Origin: JAHJQZ01 sp963675235
GTDB lineage: Bacteria > Pseudomonadota > Alphaproteobacteria > Rhizobiales > Devosiaceae
Direction of reading: 5' to 3'
Assembly: GCA_963675235.2 (NCBI GenBank)
Contig: CAXXFU010000004.1
Location: 930,001-994,000, forward strand
DNA length: 64,000 nt
Below are positions 26,389 to 34,948 of the stretch, piece after piece (position 1 is the first letter of the stretch; each line of letters starts with the position of its first letter). The translations under genes and the position numbers were made by a program. A model generated the notes under the pieces. That model saw nothing but the letters and a program-made list of their open reading frames with translations. It was not told where the DNA came from and ran no database searches.

Positions 26389-26796
26389 TTACGGCTTTTT
26401 CAGCCGGGCGCGGGCGGCGCGTTCGATGGCGGCGATGACCAGCTTGTCGAGCTCGAGATAATCGCTCAACAGTTCGAGCCAGCGCAGCTCTTCCTGCAAT
26501 ACGTTGAGATCGGCGGCGACCAGTTCGACGGCAAGCGCATAGGCCGTGTCGTAGAGGCGCTCGGGGAAATCGGCGAAGATGATCTCGAGCACGTCGCCGA
26601 GGTCGTCGGCGCGCTGGGTCAGGTCGAGCGCATTCTTGGCCAGCTCCGGCAGTTGCGAGCGATCGAATCCGGCAAATACCGGCAGGCGGGCCACCAGCCC
26701 GTCGATGCGTTCGATCTCGCCGTCGGAAAGGGTGCGGTCGGCGGCCGCCGAAACCACCATGATGTAGATGAGTGCTTCCTGTGGCGTCAGAGCCAT
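26389..26796 (-). CDS. TerB-family protein
   Basis: A 135-residue, all-helical, acidic protein of the TerB / tellurite-resistance-like fold: LIYIMVVSAAADRTLSDGEIERI near the start, then VLEIIFADFP, and a repeat-like second half ending in a basic stretch. Isolated TerB domains are metal-binding stress proteins of uncertain role; no other ter genes are present. It is transcribed away from the divergent AAC(3)-like gene. Confidence 0.8.
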   Translation of the reverse strand: MALTPQEALIYIMVVSAAADRTLSDGEIERIDGLVARLPVFAGFDRSQLPELAKNALDLTQRADDLGDVLEIIFADFPERLYDTAYALAVELVAADLNVLQEELRWLELLSDYLELDKLVIAAIERAARARLKKP

Positions 26797-26938
26797 GGCA
26801 TTTCCCCCGATCTATGATGGCCATACCTAGGATCATGGGTGCCGCGGCGCAAGTCCCTGCATCAAGTCTGCGCATGCGGACTGGCGCCGCGAACGGTACC
26901 TGCGCCATGATGAGATCAGCACTGAAAATGAAAAAAGC

Positions 26939-27754
26939 ATGCTGATGGAACAGGAACGATTGTGGACCGGATCGGCGCTTCGCGCCCAGATCGAAGCACT
27001 CGGCATCATCTCCGGCGACGTGGTGATGGTGCACGCCGCCATGCGTCGCGTCGGACCGCTGCTCGGCGGGCCGGACACGCTGATCGCTGCCCTGCGCGAC
27101 ACCGTCGGACCGGAGGGTACGCTCGTCGCCTATACCGACTGGGAGATCGGTGACAGCGGCATTCTTGACGCCGAAGGCAACATTCCCGCGGACTATCGTG
27201 ACCATGTCCGGCCTTTCGATCGGCAAAGCTCGCGAGCGACGCGCGACAACGGCATCTTGCCCGAATTCATCCGCACCACGCCCGGCGCCCTTCGAAGCGG
27301 CAATCCCGGCGCCTCGGTGGCAGCTCTCGGCGCCCGGGCCGAATGGCTCACGGCCGATCATCCGCTCGATTATGGCTATGGCGAAGGCTCTCCGCTCGCC
27401 AGGCTCGTCGCCGCCGACGGAAAGGTGCTCAATATCGGCGCACCGCGCGACACCATGACCCTGCTGCATCATGCCGAGCACCTGGCCCGCATCCCCAACA
27501 AGCGCATCCGCCGCTCGGAGGTGCCCTTTTCCGAAAGCAGCACGACGGTGTGGCGATGGATCGAGGAGTTCGATACGGGCGATCCGGTGATCGACGGGCT
27601 TGAACCGGACTATTTCGCCGAAATCGTCACTGCCTATCTCGATGCCGGCAGGGGCCGGACCGGCAGGATCGGCATGGCCGAGAGCCTTGTCGTCGACGCC
27701 GCCGGTATCATCGGTTTTGCCGTCGACTGGCTCGAATCCCGCTTCGCGCGCTGA
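26939..27754 (+). CDS. AAC(3)-like N-acetyltransferase (Antibiotic_NAT family)
   Basis: A 271-residue acetyl-CoA-dependent enzyme of the aminoglycoside 3-N-acetyltransferase family. Family patterns are VVMVHAAMRRVGPLLGGPDTLI near residue 20, the region DGKVLNIGAPRDTMTLLHHAEHLA near residue 160, and an Asp/Tyr-rich loop. Many chromosomal members do not confer resistance and have unknown amine substrates. No mobile element or cassette structure surrounds it and its base composition matches its neighbours. The start is ATG 26939, with an alternative ATG two codons later. Confidence 0.85.
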   Translation: MLMEQERLWTGSALRAQIEALGIISGDVVMVHAAMRRVGPLLGGPDTLIAALRDTVGPEGTLVAYTDWEIGDSGILDAEGNIPADYRDHVRPFDRQSSRATRDNGILPEFIRTTPGALRSGNPGASVAALGARAEWLTADHPLDYGYGEGSPLARLVAADGKVLNIGAPRDTMTLLHHAEHLARIPNKRIRRSEVPFSESSTTVWRWIEEFDTGDPVIDGLEPDYFAEIVTAYLDAGRGRTGRIGMAESLVVDAAGIIGFAVDWLESRFAR

Positions 27755-27854
27755 GGCCTTTGCGCCGAATTTGTTGACGTCCGCCCCCTATCTGGTGCAA
27801 CACCTTGCAGCCCACAGCTGGCGACGGCCGCAATCAAGGAAAGAACCAGAACCC

Positions 27855-29462
27855 ATGCTTCCCGAACTCGATTCGAGCCTGTTCGATGCTGCGCAAGAGG
27901 CGCGCGCCTGGCCCTTCGAGGAGGCGCGCAAGCTCGTCAAACGGCTTGAGACATCGGGCAAGCAGGAAGCGGTGTTCGAGACCGGCTACGGTCCCTCGGG
28001 CCTGCCACATATCGGCACGTTTGGTGAGGTCGCCCGCACCACTATGGTGCGCAACGCCTTCCGTCTTCTGACCCGCGATGAGATCCCGACGCGGCTCTTG
28101 TGCTTTTCCGATGATATGGACGGCATGCGCAAGATCCCGGGCACGGTTCCCGATCCGAAGGCGCTCGAACCCTATCTGCAGATGCCGCTATCACGCGTGC
28201 CGAACCCGTTCGAGGGCGATTTCCCGAGCTTTGCCCATCACAACAACGCCATGCTCAGGCGGTTTCTCGACAGCTACGGGTTCGACTACGAATTCGCCAG
28301 CGCCACCGACTACTACACCTCGGGCCGGTTTGATGAGAAACTGGTCGAGGCGGTCAGGCGCTATGACGACATCATGAAGGTGATGCTGCCGACGCTCGGG
28401 CCGGAGCGCCAGGCGACCTATTCGCCCTTCCTGCCGATCTCCCCGACGACCGGGCGCGTCCTTTACGTGCCGATGAAATCTGTCGACGCGGAAAAGGGCA
28501 CCGTCAGTTTTATCGACGAGGACGGGACTGACACCACCCTGCCGGTGACCGGCGGACATGTGAAGCTGCAGTGGAAGCCGGATTTCGGCATGCGCTGGGC
28601 CGCGCTCGGCGTCGATTTCGAGATGTTCGGCAAGGATCACCAGACCAATGCGCCGATCTACGACCGCATCTGCAAGATCCTCGGCGAACCGGCGCCCGAG
28701 CATTATGTCTACGAGCTGTTCCTCGACGAGAACGGCCAGAAGATCTCCAAGTCCAAGGGCAATGGCATCACCATCGACGAGTGGCTGACCTATGCCAGCC
28801 CGGAAAGTCTGGCGCTCTACATGTTCCAGAAGCCGCGTTCGGCCAAGCGGCTCTATTTCGACGTCATCCCGCGCGCCGTCGACGAGTACTATGCCTTCGT
28901 CGATGCCTATCGGCGGCAGGACCAGAAGGCGCTGCTCGAGAACCCGGCCTTCCACATCCATGCCGGGCATCCGCCGATGGAAGAAATGCCGGTCAGTTTC
29001 GCGCTCCTGCTCAATCTCGTCTCGGCGGCCAATGCCCATGACAAGTCGGTGCTCTGGGGTTTCATTTCGCGCTATGTCGAAGGCGCGACGCCTCAGAACC
29101 ATCCCGAACTCGACCGGCTTGCCGGCTACGCCGTCAAGTATTTCGAGGATTTCGTCAAGCCAAACAAGGTGTTCCGCGCCGCAACCGACGAGGAGGCCAA
29201 GGCCATGCAGGCGCTTTCCGAGTCGCTGGCCGGCCACGAGGACTCGACTGACGCCGAAGCGTTGCAGAACATCGTCTACGAGATCGGCAAGACCCACGAT
29301 TTCGACAATCTCAGGGACTGGTTCAAGGCGCTCTACCAGGTGCTGCTCGGCCAGGACCAGGGACCGCGTTTCGGCTCGTTCATCGCCCTTTACGGCGTTG
29401 TCCAGACCCGTGACCTGATCGGCAGGGCGCTGGACGGCAAACTGCTGAAACAGGACGCCTGA
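27855..29462 (+). CDS. lysS: Lysyl-tRNA synthetase, class I
   Basis: Charges tRNA-Lys with lysine using the class I fold, the form found in archaea and many alphaproteobacteria, unrelated to E. coli LysS/LysU. The 535-residue product has the HIGH-type motif GLPHIGTFGE near residue 47 and the KMSKS-type motif KISKSKGNG near residue 298. The start at 27855 follows CAAGGAAAG. It is monocistronic; the following HAD gene is convergent with a 4-base gap. Confidence 0.96.
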   Translation: MLPELDSSLFDAAQEARAWPFEEARKLVKRLETSGKQEAVFETGYGPSGLPHIGTFGEVARTTMVRNAFRLLTRDEIPTRLLCFSDDMDGMRKIPGTVPDPKALEPYLQMPLSRVPNPFEGDFPSFAHHNNAMLRRFLDSYGFDYEFASATDYYTSGRFDEKLVEAVRRYDDIMKVMLPTLGPERQATYSPFLPISPTTGRVLYVPMKSVDAEKGTVSFIDEDGTDTTLPVTGGHVKLQWKPDFGMRWAALGVDFEMFGKDHQTNAPIYDRICKILGEPAPEHYVYELFLDENGQKISKSKGNGITIDEWLTYASPESLALYMFQKPRSAKRLYFDVIPRAVDEYYAFVDAYRRQDQKALLENPAFHIHAGHPPMEEMPVSFALLLNLVSAANAHDKSVLWGFISRYVEGATPQNHPELDRLAGYAVKYFEDFVKPNKVFRAATDEEAKAMQALSESLAGHEDSTDAEALQNIVYEIGKTHDFDNLRDWFKALYQVLLGQDQGPRFGSFIALYGVVQTRDLIGRALDGKLLKQDA

Positions 29463-29466
29463 GCCG

Positions 29467-30162
29467 TCAGCGCATCAGGAAGCCAGCGAGATCACTGGTG
29501 AGGTGGTGGACATGGGCCAGGTCTGCCGTGTGCTCCGGGTCCCAGGCGTCTCGCTCGTTTTTGACGTGATCGGCGGGCGGCACGATCTGCACCGTCGCCA
29601 TGCCCATTTCATGCGGCACCAGCAGGTTCTTTTCGAGATCATCAAACATCACGGCGCGGGCCGGATCGATGTCGTAGCGGGCAACGAAGCGCTCATAGGC
29701 GCCCCGGGCCGGCTTGGGTTCGAACTCGGCATTGCGGATATCGAACATCCCGTCGAACAGCTCGGCGCCGCCGATGCGGGTGAGCACCGCTTCGGCATGG
29801 CCGGAATCGGCATTGGTGAAGATGTATTTGCGTCCCGGCAGGGCGGCGATGGCGGCAACGAGCTCGGGATGCGCCAGAACGCCGGAATAGTCGATGGCAT
29901 GAACGCTGGCGAGATAGTGCTCGGGATCGACGTCATAATCGGACATCAGCCCGCGCAGCGAGGTGCCATAGCGATGGTAGAAGTCCTTCTGCAACACCCG
30001 CGCCTCGTCGTGGGGCAGCCCGGTGACATCCATGACATATCGTGTGATCAGCACATCGATCTGCGCGAACAGGTCGTAGTGGCGCGGATAGAGCGTGTTG
30101 TCGAGATCGAAGATCCAGTCGGTGACGTGGTCGAGTGCAGTGCGGGACATCGGGCGAGCCAT
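29467..30162 (-). CDS. HAD-family pyrimidine 5'-nucleotidase
   Basis: A haloacid-dehalogenase phosphatase of about 231 residues. Motif I is FDLDNTLYP near residue 18, motif II FTNADSGHA, and the motif III/IV region is FDDLEKNLLVPHEMGM, all matching the SDT1/pyrimidine 5'-nucleotidase subgroup that dephosphorylates UMP/CMP or related phosphates. No clear ribosome-binding site decides among Met codons at 30192, 30162 and 30150; I use 30162. Confidence 0.87.
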   Translation of the reverse strand: MARPMSRTALDHVTDWIFDLDNTLYPRHYDLFAQIDVLITRYVMDVTGLPHDEARVLQKDFYHRYGTSLRGLMSDYDVDPEHYLASVHAIDYSGVLAHPELVAAIAALPGRKYIFTNADSGHAEAVLTRIGGAELFDGMFDIRNAEFEPKPARGAYERFVARYDIDPARAVMFDDLEKNLLVPHEMGMATVQIVPPADHVKNERDAWDPEHTADLAHVHHLTSDLAGFLMR

Positions 30163-30216
30163 CAGTGAACGGGCGGCGAACCTAGCCCACAAAGGGCCCG
30201 GATAGAAGCCATTCGG

Positions 30217-30846
30217 TCATGCCTGTTTCGGTTTGATCCGATAGGTGCAACGGCGTCCACCCGACATCAGGTGTTCCTCGCGCGTCACCTCGGCCTCAGA
30301 ACCGAGCACATCGCGGAAGATGTCGAGCTCCGAACGGCAGAACCCCGGGCAGGCACTGGCGGCGGCGCAGATCGGGCAATGGTCCTCGACGAGCAGCAGT
30401 GAACCATCATCGAGCCTTTCGGCATGGGCCATGTAGCCCTCCAGGGCCCGCGCCTCTGCCAGAAGGACGACCTTGTCGGTCAGAGATGCCTCTTTGGTTC
30501 CGGCATAGCGCGCTTTCTGACGCGCTTCGCGCTCGGCAATCAGCCTGTCGAGACCGTCCTGGCCGAACTCCGCCCGGATTATGCCGATCAGCTCTGCATT
30601 GAGCTCGGCATGACGGTTGGGGAAGCGCCCGTGTCCCGCCTCTGTCAAGCTGAACACCCGGCACGGCCGTCCGCGCCCGCTTGCCACGTCAATGTGGCGC
30701 ACCAGACCGGCATCGGCGAGTACGCCGAGCACCTTGTGGGCACCCATGACGGTCATCGAGAAGGCAGCGGCGATGTCCTTGGCGGTTTGCGGCCCGCGCG
30801 ATTTGAGCTGAAGCAGCACCCGGTCATTGGTCGAGCTTTGATCCAT
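30217..30846 (-). CDS. SufR-like winged-helix regulator with cysteine cluster
   Basis: A 209-residue regulator. The N-terminal winged helix (residues ~10-75) has SMTVMGAHKVLGVLADAGLVRHI as recognition region and GRGRPCRVFSLTEAG as wing. The C-terminal domain carries Cys157, Cys160, Cys166, Cys170 and Cys200 in the order HCPIC..A..C..FC...GGRRCTYRI, as in SufR-type iron-sulfur sensors. No suf/isc genes are adjacent. A strong sigma70 promoter (30869-30897) starts 22 bases upstream on the other strand, so this protein may control that divergent transcript and itself. Confidence 0.82.
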   Translation of the reverse strand: MDQSSTNDRVLLQLKSRGPQTAKDIAAAFSMTVMGAHKVLGVLADAGLVRHIDVASGRGRPCRVFSLTEAGHGRFPNRHAELNAELIGIIRAEFGQDGLDRLIAEREARQKARYAGTKEASLTDKVVLLAEARALEGYMAHAERLDDGSLLLVEDHCPICAAASACPGFCRSELDIFRDVLGSEAEVTREEHLMSGGRRCTYRIKPKQA

Positions 30847-30868
30847 GAATAATTTTTAAACTAATGCG

Positions 30869-30897
30869 TTGACAAAAGCCAGACTCGATTATATAAA
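30869..30897 (+). promoter_or_regulatory. Strong sigma70 promoter, divergent from the SufR-like gene
   Basis: TTGACA (30869-30874), 17 bases, TATAAA (30892-30897): a near-consensus promoter reading rightward into a region without a protein gene. Transcription would begin near 30904. An AACG...CGTT dyad (30896-30907) overlaps the start region. Confidence 0.75.
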
Positions 30898-30903
30898 CGT
30901 TTT

Positions 30904-30978
30904 CGTTGAATAAAGATTGGTGGACGCAAGTCCTCCAAAAAAGATGGCGGGGTATCAGGGCCGGTGCCCCGCCATTTT
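30904..30978 (+). ncRNA. Candidate small RNA
   Basis: Predicted transcript between a near-consensus promoter and an intrinsic terminator. Hairpin 1 (30919-30936) has a GCAA tetraloop of the GNRA type on a seven-position stem with one mismatch. Hairpin 2 is ATGGCGGGG (30944-30952) pairing with CCCCGCCAT (30967-30975), followed by TTTT. No open frame with a plausible ribosome-binding site lies inside. I do not recognise it as a named RNA family. 30979-31107 shows nothing. Confidence 0.45.
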
Positions 30979-31107
30979 GCGCCCACACCTCCCAAAGTCG
31001 GATCTCGACCGGCGCGCTCTTGCATAGGGCACGCCGGTCTTGTTCTGCCTGTGGGGCGGTGTGTGCCGCATCCACGGATAGGCATTATCCAGGGGTTCGG
31101 AGAGGGA

Positions 31108-31655
31108 TCAGTCGTTGAACAGCCTAGTCGGCAGGCCGTCGATCGATGTCATGTTCTTCTCGGCGCGATAGTTGATGAGCCCTTCGGGACCCTTGCTTCT
31201 GGCCGATTTGCTCAAGGTCTCTCGCTCGGCGACGAACTCCATCAGCGGCACCTGATAGCCGCAGGCCGTCTGCACCATCTCGATATCGAGAACAATGATC
31301 TGGCGTATGCCCGGATAGTCGGGAAAATGGCCGACGAGTTCGGCCCAAACCGCATCCGCCTTGCTGTCGACGCGTCCGGTGGCATAGAGCCTCAGGATCT
31401 GCGGCATGCGCGTGAATGAGCAGAACATCACCGTCATCCGGCCGTGCTGCAACAGAAGCGCCGCCGTCTCGTTGCCCGAGCCGGTCAGGTCGAGATAGCA
31501 GGCCCGGTTTGGCCCGAGCACGCGGAAAGTGTCGCCGCCCTTGAGGCTGAGATTGACGTGCCCACCCTCGGAAGGGCACTCGCCACGAAAAACACCTGCT
31601 GTTCCGAAATGAAGGCGCTCAACGTGTCGTCGAGCGCCTCGTAAAACTCGGCCAT
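31108..31655 (-). pseudogene. Pyridoxamine 5'-phosphate oxidase family gene, frameshifted
   Basis: The N-terminal part (MAEFYEALDDTLSAFI..., from ATG 31655) and the rest (SEGGHVNLSLKGGDTFRVLG ... SIDGLPTRLFND) are in different frames. A single missing base in the C-run at about 31574 separates them. Repairing it gives a 182-residue FMN-binding split-barrel protein of normal length for this group. Either the gene is newly inactivated or the assembly has an indel. It lies next to a more damaged gene, which favours real decay. Confidence 0.8.
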
Positions 31656-31676
31656 CAGCCGACCGACCTAGAACTT

Positions 31677-32344
31677 TCAGGCGACGCCGACGCGGGCATT
31701 GATCCGGCTCGGCTCGCTGGTGGCGACGGTGGCGCCGCCATCGGTGATGTCGTGAACGCCGAAATGGGCCCAAGTCGCCTGCATGCGCGCCATCACGTGC
31801 TCGTTGATCAGCGCATCGACACCGACGCCGAGCTGGAAACCGTCGCCAATATAGCTGGAACCGGTCGAGCCGGGTCAGGCGACGTCGTAATAGGCGGACT
31901 GGTCAAAATTGGCCCATGAATAGCCGACCGTACCACAAGCGAGGATGTTCGGTGCCACCGGCACGCCCCCTGGTCCCGAACCGCCGCATGCCAGACGAGA
32001 TTACCCAACTTGGAGCCGTTGTAGCAGAACTCGCCATTGACGTAATTGGCCTCGACGTCGAGCCCCCAGACCCACCAGTCTGTCGCCTGGTAGTGAAAGC
32101 CGGCGAAAGCGCCGATCTCGGGCGGGATGTCACCGAGCAGAACCTCGCCATTGGGCACGGCGGCGCCCTTTTCATGGCTCTTCATGCCGATCAGGCCGGT
32201 CTGGGCCCCGAGATAGAATCCGGCCCGCTTTGTCGTCGGCCTGCCGCCACGTGCCGCACCGCACCTGCCGCGGCGATGACACGGACTGTCCGATCTGCTG
32301 ATCGGCTTGTGGTGCCATGACCCATGATTGCCCACAATCCTCAA
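31677..32344 (-). pseudogene. Omp25/Omp31-like porin-family outer membrane protein, degraded
   Basis: Recognisable beta-barrel pieces are spread over frames: AGFYLGAQTGLIGMK, IGAFAGFHYQATDWWVWGLDVE and LDVEANYVNGEFCYNGSKLG in one frame, then GTVGYSWANFDQSAYYDVA, an in-frame TGA, and SYIGDGFQLGVGVDALINEH to VNARVGVA-like end in another. A shifted signal-peptide-like stretch (VIAAAGAV) precedes. At least two frameshifts and one stop are needed to explain it, so it is a genuine pseudogene of the 25-31 kDa rhizobial/Brucella OMP family. Confidence 0.8.
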
Positions 32345-32364
32345 GCCCCCGGAAAAGCACGGTT

Positions 32365-33303
32365 TCAGGTCGGGCGGGGCAAATCCGCCATAGGGGCGAC
32401 GATTGTGCTCCCGGACGCCCGCGACGGCGCGGTCTCGGACAGGATCCAGTCGCGAAAAACCTTGATATGCGGGGCATTGCGCCGGGCATGAGGATAGACC
32501 AGATGGTAGCCATAGCCGCGCGTGCAGGCCAGATCGAAAGGTTGTACCAGGGCGCCGCGCTGCAGCTCAGATTGAAAGAATCTCGGCATCAGGATCGCCG
32601 CGCCGTTTCCCGCCATGGCGAGGTCGCCGACCAGCGCCTGCGAGGCAATCTTGATCTTTGTGAACCGGCTTGCCTCCGGGTAATCGACGCCCGCTGCCGC
32701 GAACCAGATCGACCACCAGACATCGTCGCGATCGATGAGGGGGACCTCCAGCAGATCGGACGGCACGCGCACCTTCTCCGCCAGCTTCGGGGCCATCATC
32801 GGCGTGAAATCGGCGGTGATGAGCAAATGGGCATCAAGCCCCGGCCACTCTCCACGCCCCGAGCGGATGGCAACATCCACCGACTCCCTGGCGAAATCGG
32901 TCAGCGTATTGGTCACATCGAGCTTGACGGCCAGATCGGGGTTCTGCAGCTGGAATTTGCCGATGTGGTGGATCAGCCATTTGGTGGCGAATGTATCCAT
33001 CGTCGACACGGTGAGGATTTCGTGAGCCTTTTCCCGGCCGGCGGCAACAGTGCTGTGCAGCAGCGCAAAGGCCTCGATCATCCCCGGCGCCATGCGCTCA
33101 CCGGTCTCGGTTAGTACCAGTCCCTTGGGTTGGCGCAGGAACAGCGGCGCGCCGATACGTTCCTCGAGAAGCTTGATCTGGTAGCTCACCGCCGCCTGGG
33201 TCATGCCGAGCTCGCCGGCGGCCCGGGTGAAATTGAGATGCCGCGCCGCGGATTCGAAGGCCCTGAGAGCGGAGAGCGGCGGAAGCATTTGAGCCATTGC
33301 CAT
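32365..33303 (-). CDS. LysR family transcriptional regulator (GcvA-like)
   Basis: A 312-residue regulator. The winged helix runs through LNFTRAAGELGMTQAAVSYQIK (residues ~23-44), followed by the effector domain with RSGRGEWPGLDAHLL near residue 165, typical of the GcvA branch. The start is uncertain: ATG 33303 overlaps a CATAAG...CTTATG palindrome (33301-33317), so Met codons at 33297 or 33288 are also possible. It faces a small DUF1127-like gene, the same arrangement as at 20.5-21.7 kb. The broken genes to its left may have been former targets. Confidence 0.9.
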   Translation of the reverse strand: MAMAQMLPPLSALRAFESAARHLNFTRAAGELGMTQAAVSYQIKLLEERIGAPLFLRQPKGLVLTETGERMAPGMIEAFALLHSTVAAGREKAHEILTVSTMDTFATKWLIHHIGKFQLQNPDLAVKLDVTNTLTDFARESVDVAIRSGRGEWPGLDAHLLITADFTPMMAPKLAEKVRVPSDLLEVPLIDRDDVWWSIWFAAAGVDYPEASRFTKIKIASQALVGDLAMAGNGAAILMPRFFQSELQRGALVQPFDLACTRGYGYHLVYPHARRNAPHIKVFRDWILSETAPSRASGSTIVAPMADLPRPT

Positions 33304-33317
33304 AAGTCCAGCTTATG
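33301..33317. promoter_or_regulatory. Palindrome at the LysR start
   Basis: CATAAG, TCCAG, CTTATG: a perfect 6-bp-arm inverted repeat at the 5' end of the LysR gene and 101 bases before the divergent small gene. A candidate autoregulatory site. Confidence 0.45.
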
Positions 33318-33417
33318 CCGATATACGCGCCTTTAGTTGGACTATCGGCGGAGTAATCACCATATCTGTGTCGTTCCCCCGGCAAAAGGGGTGGCTGTCC
33401 AATAAACGAGGATTGTG

Positions 33418-33624
33418 ATGCTCCAGATTGCCATCAGACTGCCTTTCGGCTGGTATGTCGGCCGCGAAACGACGGCACGTTCGTCCCTTGGCCCCCGCAA
33501 CATGGCACTGCGCGATGTCGCCTACCTGCCCGCCCGCCTGCAATGCGATCTCGGTGTCGGCCAATTGTGTCAGCACGAGACCGTCGGGCGCGCGCTCGAC
33601 TACCGCGTTCGCTATCTGCTGTGA
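33418..33624 (+). CDS. Small protein, possible DUF1127 relative
   Basis: A 68-residue frame with GAGG (33408-33411) six bases before the start. The segment NMALRDVAYLPARLQCDLGVGQ resembles the degenerate core of DUF1127 proteins (…LPxxLLxDIGL…), and the position, divergent from a LysR gene, copies the arrangement at 20.5-21.7 kb. The similarity is weak and the C terminus has no known match, so it could be a real small gene, a diverged DUF1127 protein or chance. Confidence 0.45.
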   Translation: MLQIAIRLPFGWYVGRETTARSSLGPRNMALRDVAYLPARLQCDLGVGQLCQHETVGRALDYRVRYLL

Positions 33625-33667
33625 TCGCTGCTGGCGGGTGCCGGATCCGGCGCCCTGTCCGACTTGG

Positions 33668-34567
33668 CTACTTCACGATCAGCGTGCCGGCGCCGTATTC
33701 GGTGAACAGTTCGATCAGGACGGCATGTGCCGTCTTGCCATTGAGAATGACGACGCCCTCGACGCCGCGGTCGAGTGCTTGGAAACAGGTCTCGACCTTG
33801 GGGATCATGCCGCCGGAAATGGTGCCATCGGCGATCAGCGCCTTGGCCTCGGCGACGGTCAGTTCCGGGATGAGAGTGTTGTGCTTGTCGAGAACACCCG
33901 GCACATCGGTCAAAAACAGCAGACGCTGCGCCTTTTGTGAACCGGCGATGGCGCCGGCGAAGGTATCGGCATTGATGTTGTAGGTGTGGCCGTCGCGGCC
34001 CGGGGCGACCGGGGCAATGACCGGGATCATTTCGGAATGGGCAAGAAGATCGATCAGCGTGCGGTCGACCTCGACCGGTTCGCCGACAAAACCGAGATCG
34101 AGCACCTTCTCGATATTGGAATCCGGATCGATCATCTTCTTGTGGGCCTTCTCGGCGAAGACCATGTTGCCGTCCTTGCCGCACAAGCCGATGGCCCATT
34201 CGCCCTCGGCATTGATCATGGCGACGATTTCCTTGTTGATCGAGCCGGCCAGCACCATCTCGACGATCTCGACGGTCTTCTCGTCGGTGACGCGCAAGCC
34301 GCCCTCGAAGCGCGACTCGATGCCCATCTTGTTGAGCATGTGTCCGATCTGCGGCCCGCCGCCATGCACGACGATCGGGTTGACCTTGGACTGCTTCAAA
34401 AGCGCAATATCGCGGGCGAAGGCCTTGCCGAGCGCCGGATCGCCCATGGCATGGCCGCCATATTTGACCACGACCGTCTTGCCCTCATAGCGCTGCATAT
34501 AGGGCAGGGCCTGGGCCAGGATGGCGGCATCGTAGCTTGGATCTTTGTGCGGCGTCTGGTCGGTCAT
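33668..34567 (-). CDS. argB: Acetylglutamate kinase
   Basis: Phosphorylates N-acetylglutamate, the second step of arginine synthesis. The 299-residue product has VVVKYGGHAMG near residue 32, VVHGGGPQIGHML near residue 67, and the ATP-binding NINADTFAGAIAG near residue 200. The start at 34567 follows GAGGAGCG. In related genomes argB follows engB; here two plus-strand genes (34949-36104) lie between argB and engB. Confidence 0.96.
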   Translation of the reverse strand: MTDQTPHKDPSYDAAILAQALPYMQRYEGKTVVVKYGGHAMGDPALGKAFARDIALLKQSKVNPIVVHGGGPQIGHMLNKMGIESRFEGGLRVTDEKTVEIVEMVLAGSINKEIVAMINAEGEWAIGLCGKDGNMVFAEKAHKKMIDPDSNIEKVLDLGFVGEPVEVDRTLIDLLAHSEMIPVIAPVAPGRDGHTYNINADTFAGAIAGSQKAQRLLFLTDVPGVLDKHNTLIPELTVAEAKALIADGTISGGMIPKVETCFQALDRGVEGVVILNGKTAHAVLIELFTEYGAGTLIVK

Positions 34568-34740
34568 TTTCGCTCCTCGGGCACCCGTCCGTCCGCCGAG
34601 GCGGAGCGGCGAAGCCTCAATACCGTGAAAGCCCTTTCTTGTCTGCCCCAGTCTTGGCTGCAGCCCCGAGAACGCATGCGGCAAAAATATCTGAACCTTT
34701 TGCCGGCCTCACGCGTCTCCCAGACAGCAACGGAGACACG

Positions 34741-34854
34741 ATGATGACCAGCCGCAACCTTTTCCCCGTCCTTATGGCCTCGAGCGCCAGCCTTGTCTTG
34801 ATTGCCACCTCGGCATTCGTCCTCGTCGGTCTGCAGGCCAGCATCGGCGCCTGA
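34741..34854 (+). CDS. Predicted 37-residue single-span membrane peptide
   Basis: ATGATG start at 34741 behind GGAG, followed by a short polar start (MMTSRNLF) and one hydrophobic helix (VLMASSASLVLIATSAFVLV), ending LQASIGA. This looks like a small inner-membrane protein. No family is recognised, and it could be chance, but the ribosome-binding site and a clean helix support it. It is divergent from argB. Confidence 0.4.
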   Translation: MMTSRNLFPVLMASSASLVLIATSAFVLVGLQASIGA

Positions 34855-34948
34855 CGTGCATTTGACTGCCAGCCATGCATCGGACGCCATTGTCCGACGC
34901 GTTTCTTGCCGGCTAGGATAGCGTTTCGATTCCAACCGGCGTTTTTTA

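Noticed and set aside
26939..27754. Acquired aminoglycoside-resistance gene
   Set aside because: The family match is real, but there is no mobile context, cassette or unusual composition, so an intrinsic chromosomal enzyme is more likely.
30906..31118. 70-codon plus-strand frame downstream of the strong promoter
   Set aside because: It needs a TTG start without a ribosome-binding site, and runs through the terminator hairpin; an RNA product fits better.
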